Notes: a model not told the origin generated them from the sequence alone. A DNA stretch of 64,000 nucleotides from EW11 sp035765635 (GCA_035765635.1 DASTWZ010000050.1:1-64000); one strand, 5' to 3'. Numbered from the stretch's first letter, positions 36,111-46,155 are shown. Numbers and translations: made by a program.

Positions 36111-37595
36111 TCACGGCAGATCCGTCGTGCCCATCAAATACCGGTCGCACTCGCGCGCGGCGCCGCGACCTTCGTTGATAGCCCAGACGACCAGGCTCTG
36201 ACCGCGGCGGCAATCGCCGGCGGCAAAGATGCCCTTGATGCTCGTGTTGTACTTCTCGTGCTCGGCCTTGATGTTGCTGCGAGCGTCGCGCTCGATGCCG
36301 AGCTCGTCCAACAGCGGCTGTTCCGGCCCGAGGAAACCCATGGCCAGCAGCGCCAGTTGCGCCGGGCGTGTCTGCTCCGTACCGGGCACTTCCTGCGGAA
36401 CGAACTGACCTTTTTCGTTCTTCGCCCAGGTGATCTGCACCGTCACGATCTCCTTCAGAGCGCCATTCTCGTCGCCCACAAATTTCTTCACGGTGGTGAG
36501 ATAAACACGCGGATCGGCGCCCTGCTTCGCAGCGGCTTCTTCCTGGCCGTAATCCATGCGGTAAACCTTCGGCCACTCCGGCCAGGGATTGTCCGCGGCC
36601 CGATCCATTGGCGGCTTCGGCAAAATTTCGATCTGCGTCACGCTGCGGCAGCCCTGACGCATTGACGAACCGACGCAGTCTGTGCCCGTGTCGCCACCAC
36701 CGATGACGATCACGTCTTTCCCGGCTGCGCTGATCGCGACCTTCGTCGGGTCACCGCCGAGAACTGCCTTCGTGTTGGCGGTGAGATACTCCATGGCGAA
36801 GTGCACGCCCTTGAGATTGCGGCCCTCGATCGGAAGATCGCGCGGCTTCGTCGCGCCGGTGCAGATGACCGTCGCGTCAAATTCCTTGAGGAAAATCTGC
36901 GGCTCGACGTTTTCGCCGACATTCGCGTTGCAGAGGAACTTCACGCCCTCGTCCTGCAGGAGCTTGATGCGGCGCAGCACGACTTCCTGTTTGTCCAACT
37001 TCATGTTCGGAATGCCGTACATGAGGAGACCTCCCGGGCGATCGGCGCGTTCATAAACGGTCACCAGATGCCCCGCGGCGTTGAGCTGCGCTGCAGCCGA
37101 GAGACCGGCCGGGCCCGAACCGATGACGGCGACGCGTTTTCCTGTGCGCGTCTTCGGCGGAACGGGATTTACCCAGCCCTCTTCAAAGCCCTTCTCGATG
37201 ATCGCGTACTCGATGTTCTTGATCGTGACAGGCGGGGAGCTGAGGCCCAGGACGCACGAGCCTTCGCAGGGCGCAGGACAAACGCGGCCGGTGAAGTCCG
37301 GGAAATTGTTCGTCTTGTGCAGGCGATCGAGCGCTTCGTGCCAGAGGCCGCGATAAACGAGATCGTTCCACTCCGGGATCAGATTGTGGATCGGGCAACC
37401 CGACGCCATGCCGCTGATCAATTTGCCCGTGTGACAGAACGGGACGCCGCAATCCATGCAGCGGGCACCCTGGGTGCGGAGTTTCTTCTCCTCCATGTGG
37501 TGGTGAAACTCTTTCCAATCGCGCACGCGCTCTTTTGGCGGACGGTCGACGGGAAGTTCGCGCAGGTACTCGATGAATCCGGTTGGTTTGCCCAT
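36111..37595 (-). CDS. gltD: Glutamate synthase small subunit
   Basis: The 494-aa protein matches GltD. The N-terminal Cys-rich region (MDCGVPFC, then CPAPCEGSC) binds 4Fe-4S clusters. The FAD site is VIGSGPAGLSAA and the NADPH site is VIVIGGGDTGTDC. LLAMGFLGPE and GDCRRGQSLVVWAI follow at the C-terminus. It feeds electrons from NADPH to the large subunit, which makes two glutamates from glutamine and 2-oxoglutarate. It lies 154 bp after gltB, with a strong hairpin in between. Confidence 0.97.
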   Translation of the reverse strand: MGKPTGFIEYLRELPVDRPPKERVRDWKEFHHHMEEKKLRTQGARCMDCGVPFCHTGKLISGMASGCPIHNLIPEWNDLVYRGLWHEALDRLHKTNNFPDFTGRVCPAPCEGSCVLGLSSPPVTIKNIEYAIIEKGFEEGWVNPVPPKTRTGKRVAVIGSGPAGLSAAAQLNAAGHLVTVYERADRPGGLLMYGIPNMKLDKQEVVLRRIKLLQDEGVKFLCNANVGENVEPQIFLKEFDATVICTGATKPRDLPIEGRNLKGVHFAMEYLTANTKAVLGGDPTKVAISAAGKDVIVIGGGDTGTDCVGSSMRQGCRSVTQIEILPKPPMDRAADNPWPEWPKVYRMDYGQEEAAAKQGADPRVYLTTVKKFVGDENGALKEIVTVQITWAKNEKGQFVPQEVPGTEQTRPAQLALLAMGFLGPEQPLLDELGIERDARSNIKAEHEKYNTSIKGIFAAGDCRRGQSLVVWAINEGRGAARECDRYLMGTTDLP

Positions 37596-37603
37596 AGGGA
37601 AGA

Positions 37604-37746
37604 AGAAGGCTGAAGGCGGAAGGCTGAAACGTTTTGAACGACCTGACGGCTCCAGGAATTTTTGGAAGGTGAGTTGTGGTTTGGTTGTAGAGGCCGGAGG
37701 AAGACTTGGGCTTTTTCAGCCCTTCAGCCTTCCTCCTTCAGCCTTT
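37604..37746. repeat. Family D hairpin between gltB and gltD
   Basis: The left arm AAGGCTGAAGGCGGAAGGCT (37607-37626, continuing GAAA) is nearly perfectly complementary to the right arm AGCCTTCCTCCTTCAGCCTT (37727-37746), about 23 paired bases. A short extra TTCAGCCC step lies before the right arm. About 100 nt separate the arms. It lies between two genes of one complex, so it may adjust the ratio of the subunits by limiting read-through or protecting the gltB mRNA end. Confidence 0.85.
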
Positions 37747-37749
37747 TCC

Positions 37750-40700
37750 TCAGTTTCCTCCGACGCGTGAGGTGTCGCGGGCGTTTTCTTCAAAGGCCGC
37801 CATGATCGCTTCATCACCGGTCAGACCTTGGTCGTGCGTGCGTTTGATGCTCGCGAGCATGCGCTTGTAGTCCTTCGGCATGATCTTGACGAAGCGCGGG
37901 ACGAGTTCGTCGAAACGCGCCAACACGTCCTGACCGCGTTCGCTCTTCGTGAACGCGACGTGGTTCTCGATCAGCTTGCGGAGCTCCGCGGTCTCTTCCG
38001 GCGTATCGACTTTTTCAATACCGACCATCGACTTGTTCACGTTGCCCGAGAAATCGCCGCGCTCGTCGAGCACGTACGCGACTCCGCCAGACATGCCGGC
38101 GGCGAAATTGCGTCCCGTCGGACCGAGCACGACAACGCGCCCGCCAGTCATGTACTCACAACCGTGGTCGCCCACGGCTTCCACGACCGCGTGCACGCCC
38201 GAATTGCGCACCGCGAAACGTTCGCCGGCCATGCCCGCGATGTAGATTTCACCCGCGGTGGCGCCATAGAGCGCAACGTTGCCGACGATGATGTTTTCCG
38301 CCGCGCGGAAGGTTGAACCCGGAGGCGGAAAGACCGCGATCTTTCCACCCGAGAGACCCTTACCGACGTAGTCGTTCGCATCGCCTTCGAGCAGGAACGT
38401 CATGCCCTTGGGCATGAACGCGCCGAAGCTCTGGCCAGCCGAACCCTTGAACGTGATGCGAATCGTGTCTTCCGGAAGACCGGCAGCGCCCCACTTCTTG
38501 GAGACTTCGCTACCCGTGATCGTGCCAACGACACGGTGGACGTTCTTGATCGGCAATTCCGCGATGACCTTCTCCTTGTTCTCGATCGCTGGTTTGCAGA
38601 GATCGAGCAGCGTCGTGAGGTCGATCGACTTATCGAGACCATGATCCTGCGTCATCTGGCAGAATTGGCCGATATCGGGACCGACATCCGGCTGATAAAG
38701 GATATTGCCGAAGTCCAGGCCTTTTGCCTTCCAGTGTTCGACGGCGGCCTTCGCCTCGAGACGATCCACCTTGCCGATCATTTCTTCGATCGTGCGGAAA
38801 CCGAGCTGCGCCATGATCTGGCGAACTTCTTCCGCGATGAAACGCATGAAGTTGACCACGTGCTCCGGCTTGCCGGTGTACAGCGCGCGAAGCTTCGGAT
38901 CCTGCGTGGCGATTCCGGTCGGACAGGTGTTCAGATGGCAAACGCGCATCATGATGCAGCCCGTGGCCACGAGCGGCCCCGTCGCGAAACCGAATTCTTC
39001 GGCGCCGAGCAGAGCCGCCATCACGACGTCGCGACCGGTCTTCAATTGTCCGTCCGTCTCGACCGCGATGCGGCTGCGGAGATTGTTCAGAACGAGCGTC
39101 TGGTGGGTCTCGGCGAGACCGAGTTCCCAGGGCAGACCCGCGTGCTTGATCGAGGTCTGCGGCGACGCGCCCGTGCCGCCGTCGTGACCGGCGATGAGCA
39201 CGACATCTGCGTGCGCTTTCGCGACGCCTGCGGCGATCGTGCCGACGCCGACTTCGGCGACGAGCTTCACGCTGATGCGCGCGTGGCGATTCGCGTTCTT
39301 CAAGTCGTGAATCAGCTCGGCCAAATCTTCGATCGAGTAGATGTCGTGGTGCGGCGGCGGGGAAATAAGTCCCACGCCCGCGGTTGTGTGACGCGTTTTC
39401 GCGACCCAAGGATAAACCTTGGTGCCGGGCAATTGGCCGCCTTCGCCGGGCTTCGCGCCCTGCGCCATCTTGATTTGAATTTCTTTCGCGCTGACCAGGT
39501 ATTCGCTCGTGACGCCGAAACGGCCCGAAGCGACTTGCTTGATCGCGGAATTCTTCGAATCGCCGTTGGGCAGCGGCGCGAAACGATCCGGATCTTCGCC
39601 GCCTTCGCCGGTGTTCGACTTGCCGCCGAGACGGTTCATCGCGATCGCGAGCGTTTCATGCGCTTCCTTGCTGATCGAGCCGTACGACATCGCCCCGGTC
39701 TTGAAGCGCTTGACGATCGCGTCCACCGGCTCGACTTCATCGATCGAGATCGGCGTGGCCGCCTTGAAATCCATCAAGCCGCGCAGCGTGCAGAGATTCC
39801 GCGACTGCTCGTCGATGAGTTTCGAATACTCCTTGAACGTCGCGAAGCTGCCGGTGCGAACCGCCTTCTGCAGCTTGTGAATCGTTTCGGGATTGAACAG
39901 GTGGTACTCGCCATCGTCACGCCATTGATACTGTCCGCCGACCGGCAGGACGTGGCCGTTGACCTGGCGATCCGGATATGCCGCACGGTGGCGCGCGAGA
40001 ACTTCCTGCGCGATGACATCGAGGCCGATGCCGCCGACGCGTGACGGCGTCCAAGTGAAGTAGTGATCGACGACATCCTGGCGGAGACCGACGGCTTCGA
40101 AGACCTGAGCGCCGCGGTAACTCTGGATCGAGGAAATGCCCATCTTGGACATGACTTTGATCACGCCCTTGCTGGCGGCCTTCACGAAGTTCTTGCAGGC
40201 CGTCTTGTGATCCACGTTCAGCAGGAGCTGATCCTGAATCATGCCATCGATCGTCTCGAAGGCGACGTACGGATTGATCGCGCTGCAACCATAGCCGATG
40301 AGCAGCGAGAAGTGATGCACTTCGCGCGCTTCGCCGGTCTCGAGGACCAAGCTGATGCGGGTGCGCAGACCTTCGCGGATCAGATAGTGGTGCAAGCTCG
40401 CGACGGCGAGGAGCGCCGGAATGGCGGCGAAATCCTTCGTCACACCGCGATCGCTGAGAATCAGAACCGAGACTTCGTCGTCTTCGATCAGGCGGCGCGC
40501 GATGACGCACATTTCTTCAACGGCTTTTGCCAAGCCGCGTTCGCCACGCGTGACGCGGAAGAGCGTGGGAATGACGCCGACCTTGAAGCCCGGGCGATCG
40601 AGTCGGCGAATTTTCGCGAACTCTTCGTTGGTCAACACCGGCCACTTCAGCTCGACGCGGCGGCAATCGACCGGGCCCGGGTGCAGCAGATTTCCCTCGG

Positions 40701-42408
40701 AGCCGAGGCGGGTTTCGGCAGACGTGATGATTTCTTCGCGGATACAATCGATCGGCGGATTCGTGACCTGCGCGAACAACTGTTTGAAATAATCGTAGAG
40801 CAGGCGCGGCTTGTTCGACAGCACCGCGAGCGGCGCGTCGTTGCCCATCGAGCCGGTGGCTTCGACGCCATCGCGCGCCATCGGCGCGATCAGGAGACGC
40901 TGATCTTCGAACGTGTAGCCGAACGCGATCTGGCGCTGCAGCAGCGTGTCGTGGTCCGGCTGCGCGACGGCGGGGGCGTCGGGCAAATCTTCGAGATGAA
41001 CGAGATTCTGGTCGAGCCATACGCGGTACGGGCGCTCCGTCGCGAGCTGGTTCTTGATCTCTTCGTCTTCGACGATGCGGCCCTGTTCTGTATCCACCAA
41101 AAACATACGGCCGGGCTGCAGGCGTCCCTTGAGGAGGACGTTTTCCGGCGGGACATCGAGCACGCCGGCTTCAGAAGCCATGATGACCTTGTCGTCCTTC
41201 GTGACGTAATAGCGCGAGGGGCGCAGGCCGTTGCGGTCGAGTACGGCGCCGATGATCTTGCCATCGGTGAACGAAATACAGGCCGGGCCATCCCACGGCT
41301 CCATCAAGCACGAGTGGTATTGATAGAACGCCTTGCGCTCATCGTTCATGCTCTCGTGGTTCGACCACGGTTCGGGGATCATCATCATCACCGCGTGGGG
41401 CAGCGAACGTCCGGCGAGCACGAGAAGTTCGAGTGTGTTGTCGAACATCGCCGAGTCGGAACCGTTCGGGTTGATGACCGGCAAAACCTTTTTGATGTCG
41501 TCGCCAAACGCTTCGGAGACGAAGTGCGCTTCGCGGGCGTGCATCCAATTCACGTTGCCGCGCAGCGTGTTGATTTCGCCGTTGTGCGCGATGTAGCGGT
41601 ACGGATGAGCGCGATCCCAGCTCGGGAACGTGTTCGTCGAAAAACGCGAGTGAACCAGCGCGAGCGCGGTGGTCATCGACGGGTTGCGCAGATCGGTGAA
41701 GTAGCTGGCGAGCTGCGTCGTCAGCAACATGCCTTTGTACACGATCGTGCGGCATGAGAGGCTCGGCAGGTAAAGAAGCTCGCTGCCATCCATGCCTTCG
41801 GCGCGGATCTCGTTATAGATGCGCTTGCGGATGATGTAGAGCTTGCGCTCAAAGGAAAGGTCGTCGGTCAGCGACGCGTCCTTGCCGACGAAGATCTGCC
41901 GCATGTGCGGCTCGGCCGACTTGGCCGTTTCGCCGAGCGAAGAATTGTCGGTGGGAACGGTGCGCCAGCCGAGGAAGCGTTGACCCTCCGACTGCACGAT
42001 GTGCTCGATGCGCTCTTCGATGCGGCGGCGCTTCGTGGCGTTCTTGCCCATGAAGACCAGACCGGTGCCGTATTCGCCGGCGGCCGGCAGCGTGAAGCGG
42101 AGGCGTTTGCAGGCTTCGACGAGGAATTGATGCGGGATCTGAATCAGCACGCCTGCGCCGTCACCGGTGTTTGGCTCCGAGCCGGCAGCGCCGCGGTGAT
42201 CCAGATTTTCCAAAATTTGGATGCCCTGCTTGAGGATGTCGTGCGACTTGCGGCCCTTCATGTCCACGATGAAGCCGACGCCGCATGCGTCATGCTCGAA
42301 CCAAGGATCATAGAGACCCTGTTTAGCGGGAACACCCGGCCTGCTGAAGCGGACCTTCTTGTCCGACTTCGAAGTGGATTGCTTGGAGGATTGCGGCGTT
42401 GGGTTCAC
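37750..42408 (-). CDS. gltB: Glutamate synthase large subunit
   Basis: The 1552-aa protein has all GltB domains: class II amidotransferase starting at the Cys of ACGVGFIVD (near residue 42), with LDHRGAAGSEPNTGDGAG; the central region; the FMN/2-oxoglutarate site (GEGGEDPDRF, AKPGEGGQLPG, ISPPPHHDIYSIEDL, VLIAGHDGGTGASP); the 3Fe-4S region with GCIMMRVCHLNTCPTGIATQ; and a C-terminal GXGXG helix domain (EGDANDYVGKGLSGG). In other GltB proteins the Cys becomes the N-terminus after removal of a short propeptide; here about 40 residues precede it, rich in Ser/Lys. This is the main ammonia-assimilation enzyme with GltD. Confidence 0.98.
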   Translation of the reverse strand: MNPTPQSSKQSTSKSDKKVRFSRPGVPAKQGLYDPWFEHDACGVGFIVDMKGRKSHDILKQGIQILENLDHRGAAGSEPNTGDGAGVLIQIPHQFLVEACKRLRFTLPAAGEYGTGLVFMGKNATKRRRIEERIEHIVQSEGQRFLGWRTVPTDNSSLGETAKSAEPHMRQIFVGKDASLTDDLSFERKLYIIRKRIYNEIRAEGMDGSELLYLPSLSCRTIVYKGMLLTTQLASYFTDLRNPSMTTALALVHSRFSTNTFPSWDRAHPYRYIAHNGEINTLRGNVNWMHAREAHFVSEAFGDDIKKVLPVINPNGSDSAMFDNTLELLVLAGRSLPHAVMMMIPEPWSNHESMNDERKAFYQYHSCLMEPWDGPACISFTDGKIIGAVLDRNGLRPSRYYVTKDDKVIMASEAGVLDVPPENVLLKGRLQPGRMFLVDTEQGRIVEDEEIKNQLATERPYRVWLDQNLVHLEDLPDAPAVAQPDHDTLLQRQIAFGYTFEDQRLLIAPMARDGVEATGSMGNDAPLAVLSNKPRLLYDYFKQLFAQVTNPPIDCIREEIITSAETRLGSEGNLLHPGPVDCRRVELKWPVLTNEEFAKIRRLDRPGFKVGVIPTLFRVTRGERGLAKAVEEMCVIARRLIEDDEVSVLILSDRGVTKDFAAIPALLAVASLHHYLIREGLRTRISLVLETGEAREVHHFSLLIGYGCSAINPYVAFETIDGMIQDQLLLNVDHKTACKNFVKAASKGVIKVMSKMGISSIQSYRGAQVFEAVGLRQDVVDHYFTWTPSRVGGIGLDVIAQEVLARHRAAYPDRQVNGHVLPVGGQYQWRDDGEYHLFNPETIHKLQKAVRTGSFATFKEYSKLIDEQSRNLCTLRGLMDFKAATPISIDEVEPVDAIVKRFKTGAMSYGSISKEAHETLAIAMNRLGGKSNTGEGGEDPDRFAPLPNGDSKNSAIKQVASGRFGVTSEYLVSAKEIQIKMAQGAKPGEGGQLPGTKVYPWVAKTRHTTAGVGLISPPPHHDIYSIEDLAELIHDLKNANRHARISVKLVAEVGVGTIAAGVAKAHADVVLIAGHDGGTGASPQTSIKHAGLPWELGLAETHQTLVLNNLRSRIAVETDGQLKTGRDVVMAALLGAEEFGFATGPLVATGCIMMRVCHLNTCPTGIATQDPKLRALYTGKPEHVVNFMRFIAEEVRQIMAQLGFRTIEEMIGKVDRLEAKAAVEHWKAKGLDFGNILYQPDVGPDIGQFCQMTQDHGLDKSIDLTTLLDLCKPAIENKEKVIAELPIKNVHRVVGTITGSEVSKKWGAAGLPEDTIRITFKGSAGQSFGAFMPKGMTFLLEGDANDYVGKGLSGGKIAVFPPPGSTFRAAENIIVGNVALYGATAGEIYIAGMAGERFAVRNSGVHAVVEAVGDHGCEYMTGGRVVVLGPTGRNFAAGMSGGVAYVLDERGDFSGNVNKSMVGIEKVDTPEETAELRKLIENHVAFTKSERGQDVLARFDELVPRFVKIMPKDYKRMLASIKRTHDQGLTGDEAIMAAFEENARDTSRVGGN

Positions 42409-42615
42409 GGGAATGTTGGCGTGGTGTTAACGGACGTGACAAAAACTGTAGCGCTCAAGGACGGAACAAAATTGTGCGGCGGCAGACGTGAAGGGTTGCG
42501 ACTATCAAGGACTCGTGGCGGAAGTACAAAGAAAACCTCGGTGTTAGTGCGTAAAAAAGCCGGCCCTGCATCTTGCGAGAGCCGGCCCTAAGAAATTCAG
42601 GAGAACCGCCAGCTC

Positions 42616-42951
42616 TTAGAAGAAGCGGATCGTTTTGGGGGCCATTCGTGCGTGCTCTTCGTCAGTACAGGGTGCGTTCGTCGGCGCATCGGCATCGACG
42701 GCCGTCGGTTTCACCAGATCGTTCGAGAGCAGATAATTTTCCACTTCCTCGCCCGAAACGTCGGCCAGCATCACGCCGTCGACTTCGACACAGGGGGAAA
42801 GCGGCTGGCCCGACTTCTGCACCATCTCGGCGTAGTTCGCCCGGTTATTGATGATGTCGATGTCCTCGTACTGAAGATTATATTTGCGCATGATGGCGCG
42901 AACGCCGTTGGACCATCCGCAGGAGGGTTTGAGATAGGCTTTGATCTTCAT
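42616..42951 (-). CDS. Glutaredoxin-like protein with CxxS site
   Basis: From ATG 42951 the 111-aa protein begins KIKAYLKPSCGWSNGVRAIM, a thioredoxin-fold start with CGWS as active site. This is a monothiol-like form in place of CxxC. EDIDIINNRANYAEMVQKSG and LSPCVEVDGVMLADV follow, the usual cis-Pro region and GSH-binding face. It may handle glutathionylated proteins or Fe-S transfer. The C-terminal 25 residues add a CTDEEH tail. It lies downstream of gltB/gltD in position but upstream in transcription, with an own 3' gap. The frame upstream to 43083 crosses a family A repeat and is not counted. Confidence 0.82.
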   Translation of the reverse strand: MKIKAYLKPSCGWSNGVRAIMRKYNLQYEDIDIINNRANYAEMVQKSGQPLSPCVEVDGVMLADVSGEEVENYLLSNDLVKPTAVDADAPTNAPCTDEEHARMAPKTIRFF

Positions 42952-43071
42952 ACGAGTAAGCAAACTGCCGACAAAAGTGGCGCAACTAATACGGCGGCTT
43001 TTTCGCCAATCAATAGAAAGTTTGGGCTGAAACGAAAAAACTGCTGCCGGGTGGAGTACAGCGCCCGCGAA

Positions 43072-43257
43072 TTTTTTGCCCACGAATCACACGAAGCACA
43101 CCAAATGACCGAACCATTTTCCCACGGAATTCACGGAAGGCACGGAAGGAATGAGAGACCGAGTTCCAACTCTTCAAGGGTTTCCGTGATTTCCGTGTTA
43201 AATGGTTCGGAGATCGAGGATCGATTTAGTGTGCTTCCTGTGATTCGTGGGGAAAAG
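43072..43257. repeat. Family A hairpin, copy 4
   Basis: TTTTTTGCCCACGAATCACA (from 43072) pairs with TGTGATTCGTGGGGAAAA ending at 43257. Inner arms use CCCACGGAATTCACGGAAGG (from 43121) against CCGTGATTTCCGTG (near 43184-43197). The linker pair CCGAACCATTT/AAATGGTTCGG is perfect. It lies downstream of the GT39 gene stop and upstream of the glutaredoxin-like gene, all on the minus strand. The rest of this 319-bp gap (42952-43071) shows no gene. Confidence 0.92.
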
Positions 43258-43270
43258 GCTTGGGAGAACG

Positions 43271-45064
43271 TCAGCGCCGAACGGCGATGCGCAGGCGCTG
43301 CCAGCGCGTCCGGCCGAGATTGAAGCCTTCGACTTCGTGGCTTTCCCACCCGGCCTGGGTCGTACGCATCGAGAGGACGCGCGCCACGTCGGCCGAGCCA
43401 GGCGAGAACTTCGTCACCCGCTTGATTCCAAATCGCTCGGCCACGCCGTTCACGAAAAACTTCAGCGGATCAGCTTCTTCCAGAACACTCGCCACCACGA
43501 GCGGCCCCGGCGCGGCAATCACCGCTTCAAGCTCCGCCTCGTTCTGCGGGAAAAGCCACTGGCGACCCGAGTAGAAGACGACACTCGGCTCCGAAAATCC
43601 CGCGCCGACGCAACGCGCGTCTCCCACGATTCGTTGCGGCCACCCGTCCGACTCCGCAGTCAAGCTGGTCCTGCGCAGGCCCTTCGCCATGGCAATGATC
43701 CCAGGCAGCAAAACGCAGGCGGCCACCACGCCCAACAGCGGCCACCGCCGCAGCAGCGCGGTCGCGAATAAAACAAATCCGATCAAGACCAGGAAAACAC
43801 CCGTCATCGGGCTGCGCAGCGGTTCGATGTTCTCCGGCAAAATCGCGATGCGCACCGCAATGAGAGCGACGACGACGATCACGAAAAAAATCGCCAACAC
43901 GCTCCAGGCCAACCGCCGAGCGCCGCGCGGCCACTCGGTTCGCGGCAGTGTGATCGCCTGCGCGAGGAGCAAAAACAGCGCGGGAAAGGCCGGTAAAACG
44001 TAGTGGGGCAACTGCGTCGCATAGGCGGTGAAGATCAAATACGGCGCCACCAGCCAGCAGATCAGCCAGGCCGTCTGCGCACTCCACGTTCTGCGCGCAA
44101 TCCACGGCAGAAATCCAATCGCCGCGATCCAGGGAAACAAGCTGACCGGCGCCGTTCCCAGATAGAAAAACGGCGAATAGCCGCGTCCATTGAAACGATC
44201 CCACCCGCGCTGCACGACGTGCTCCCCCATCCCGACTTTCCAAAATCGCCCTTCGGTCACCACCAGCGCAGGAATGCCCCACGACGCCATGATGAGCAGC
44301 GTCAATCCGAGGCCGGGCAGAATCGCCAGATTTCTCCACGGCAACGGGTGCCGCCGCCAAAGCACGAACCGGAAAAGCAGCAGCGCCAGCCCCGGCACCG
44401 CGAATACGATCGGACCTTTGGCCAGAAAACCGAAGCCGAGCGACAAATAGAACGCCCACCACCAGCCATTGCGGAAAAAAGGTTTCGCCGCCTGCGCCGC
44501 GACAGCAGAGGGCGTGTGCATCGCCTGCACAGCCGCGACATCCCCGCCCGCGCCAGGGGGCGTCGAGGACGCCGGCGCCGATGTAAATGCCGGCTCCAGC
44601 AACTCCTTCAACGCGACGCAGCTAAGGGTCACACACGCGATCATGGGCATGTCCGCCAGCGCGAGCCGCCCGTGGATGAAAATTTGCAAACACGACGCCA
44701 ACATCGCGCCGGCCCACAATCCCACCGCATCGCCATACCAGCGGCGCCCCACCCACCAGGTGAGCAACACCAGCGCGAGCGTCGCCAGAATCGCATGCAC
44801 CCGCGCACCGAATTCCGTGAATCCAAAAACTGAATACCCGAAGCGCATCAACCAGTAGGTCAGCACCGGCTTGTCGAAACGGTCATGCCCATTGAAGGTC
44901 GGCACGATCCAGTCGTGCCGCTGGATCATCTCGCGGGTCGCCGTCGCAAAACGCGGTTCATCGCGATCGATCAACGGCAGCGTCGACGTGCCCGGCACCA
45001 GCAGGAAGAAGACAAGCGCCGTCAACCACCAGGGCGCATAGCGATAATACCAGGGAGAGATCAC
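43271..45064 (-). CDS. GT39/ArnT-like membrane glycosyltransferase
   Basis: The 597-aa protein has about 11-12 hydrophobic segments and the conserved first periplasmic loop motif IDRDEPRFATATREM, where the acidic pair is catalytic in ArnT/PMT enzymes. HDRFDKPVLTYW follows, and GFLAKGPIVFAVP near the middle is also typical. The C-terminal ~130 residues are soluble. It should move a sugar from a polyprenyl-phosphate carrier to a lipid or protein on the periplasmic side. It is the last gene of a cluster with a GT2 carrier-loading enzyme, LAB_N and PAP2 proteins, which supports such a role. Confidence 0.9.
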   Translation of the reverse strand: MISPWYYRYAPWWLTALVFFLLVPGTSTLPLIDRDEPRFATATREMIQRHDWIVPTFNGHDRFDKPVLTYWLMRFGYSVFGFTEFGARVHAILATLALVLLTWWVGRRWYGDAVGLWAGAMLASCLQIFIHGRLALADMPMIACVTLSCVALKELLEPAFTSAPASSTPPGAGGDVAAVQAMHTPSAVAAQAAKPFFRNGWWWAFYLSLGFGFLAKGPIVFAVPGLALLLFRFVLWRRHPLPWRNLAILPGLGLTLLIMASWGIPALVVTEGRFWKVGMGEHVVQRGWDRFNGRGYSPFFYLGTAPVSLFPWIAAIGFLPWIARRTWSAQTAWLICWLVAPYLIFTAYATQLPHYVLPAFPALFLLLAQAITLPRTEWPRGARRLAWSVLAIFFVIVVVALIAVRIAILPENIEPLRSPMTGVFLVLIGFVLFATALLRRWPLLGVVAACVLLPGIIAMAKGLRRTSLTAESDGWPQRIVGDARCVGAGFSEPSVVFYSGRQWLFPQNEAELEAVIAAPGPLVVASVLEEADPLKFFVNGVAERFGIKRVTKFSPGSADVARVLSMRTTQAGWESHEVEGFNLGRTRWQRLRIAVRR

Positions 45065-45090
45065 GATGAGGAACTCGTCCTCTCAATCGC

Positions 45091-45789
45091 TTAACGCTGT
45101 TGCCGCAAGACTCGTTTTGCTGCCGTCCCGAAAAGCAGACCAATCGTCGCGCCGAGACACGCCCCCGCCCAGATGTCCGACGGATAGTGCCTTTCCAAAT
45201 ACCAGCGCGACCACATCACGAGCGCCGCGCCGCACGCGCAAAGAAAACCACTGCGCGGCGCAAGCATGGCGACAGCCACGGTGATTGCGGTGCAATGTGT
45301 CGCATGGCCCGAGGGAAACGAAGCGTAATCCCAGCCGAAGTGAAACGGATACACGCCGTCCGGAATCGGCGTCGAAGGCCGCGGCCGTCCGACGAAAATC
45401 TTCAGGATGTTCACGGTCAATCCGCCGACCGCGCCGGCGCAAAGACCCGCGACCGCCGCCCAGATCATTTCACGCCGCTTCGCGAAATAACCGATCGCCC
45501 CAATCACGATCAGCGCCAGCAGCGGAGCGAAATGCAGCTCGCCGTACCGACTGGCCGCCCGTCCGATGACGAGCCAGTTCTCCTGCTGATTCAACCGCAG
45601 CCACGCGTCCAACCGGTGATCGATCGGGCGCAAGAACCACACGACCGCGAGCACCGGAACCAACGCGAGCAGCGCCACGACGGCGCGGCGTTTGAAAACG
45701 TCTCCGACTTCGCGGAAAAAACGCCGCCACAATTTCGTATCCGCCGCAGCACTACGCGGCCCGGCAGAACGCGGAGTTTCCGCGCTCAT
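45091..45789 (-). CDS. PAP2-family membrane phosphatase
   Basis: The 232-aa protein has about five membrane helices and the three phosphatase motifs: KIFVGRPRPS, PSGH (in FPSGHATHC), and SRWYLERHYPSDIWAG. It could recycle undecaprenyl diphosphate or remove a lipid A phosphate. A soluble N-terminus of about 35 residues precedes the first helix. Its start overlaps the stop of the LAB_N gene by 4 nt, and the GT39 gene begins 26 bp after its stop. Confidence 0.92.
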   Translation of the reverse strand: MSAETPRSAGPRSAAADTKLWRRFFREVGDVFKRRAVVALLALVPVLAVVWFLRPIDHRLDAWLRLNQQENWLVIGRAASRYGELHFAPLLALIVIGAIGYFAKRREMIWAAVAGLCAGAVGGLTVNILKIFVGRPRPSTPIPDGVYPFHFGWDYASFPSGHATHCTAITVAVAMLAPRSGFLCACGAALVMWSRWYLERHYPSDIWAGACLGATIGLLFGTAAKRVLRQQR

Positions 45790-46106
45790 GCCGCTTCCAC
45801 GAGGTTCGTGGCTTTGTGCCGCGTCTTGATATCGAGCCAGAGATTATAGAGCGCGGTGAACGTCGGGAAAAGATTCGAGAGGATCCCGACGGAATCGTTT
45901 TTGCCGAAGATGAAATAGGCCAGCGCGAGCAGACTTCCCACAACGCTCATGTACCAAAACAATCTCGGGATCACGGGCCGCCCCGCCGCGCGCGACGCGA
46001 GGAACTGCACGACCCAGCGGCCGCCGAACATGAACACGCCGATATAACCGAGGATTTTCCAGGGGGTCAGGACGAACCCGTGAAACGTGAAAAGAACTTC
46101 GTTCAT
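45786..46106 (-). CDS. LAB_N (lipid-A-disaccharide synthase N-terminal-like) membrane protein
   Basis: The 106-aa protein consists of three hydrophobic helices with the LAB_N signature: WKILGYIGVFMFGGRWVVQF, PRLFWYMSVVGSLLALAYF, and a third helix near GILSNLFPTF. It is stand-alone, without the LpxB catalytic domain. Such small proteins accompany GT2/GT39 enzymes in lipid A or polyprenyl-sugar gene sets and may help move lipid-linked sugars. It lies between GT2 and PAP2 genes, overlapping the latter. Confidence 0.92.
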   Translation of the reverse strand: MNEVLFTFHGFVLTPWKILGYIGVFMFGGRWVVQFLASRAAGRPVIPRLFWYMSVVGSLLALAYFIFGKNDSVGILSNLFPTFTALYNLWLDIKTRHKATNLVEAA

Positions 46107-46155
46107 GCGAAAGATGCAGGAAGAGACACGACAAATGACGACAACAGCTCGCCGC

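Noticed and set aside
38536..41757. Two long plus-strand frames (about 500 and 560 aa) opposite gltB
   Set aside because: They are Arg/Asp-rich mirror frames of a highly conserved gene in GC-rich DNA.
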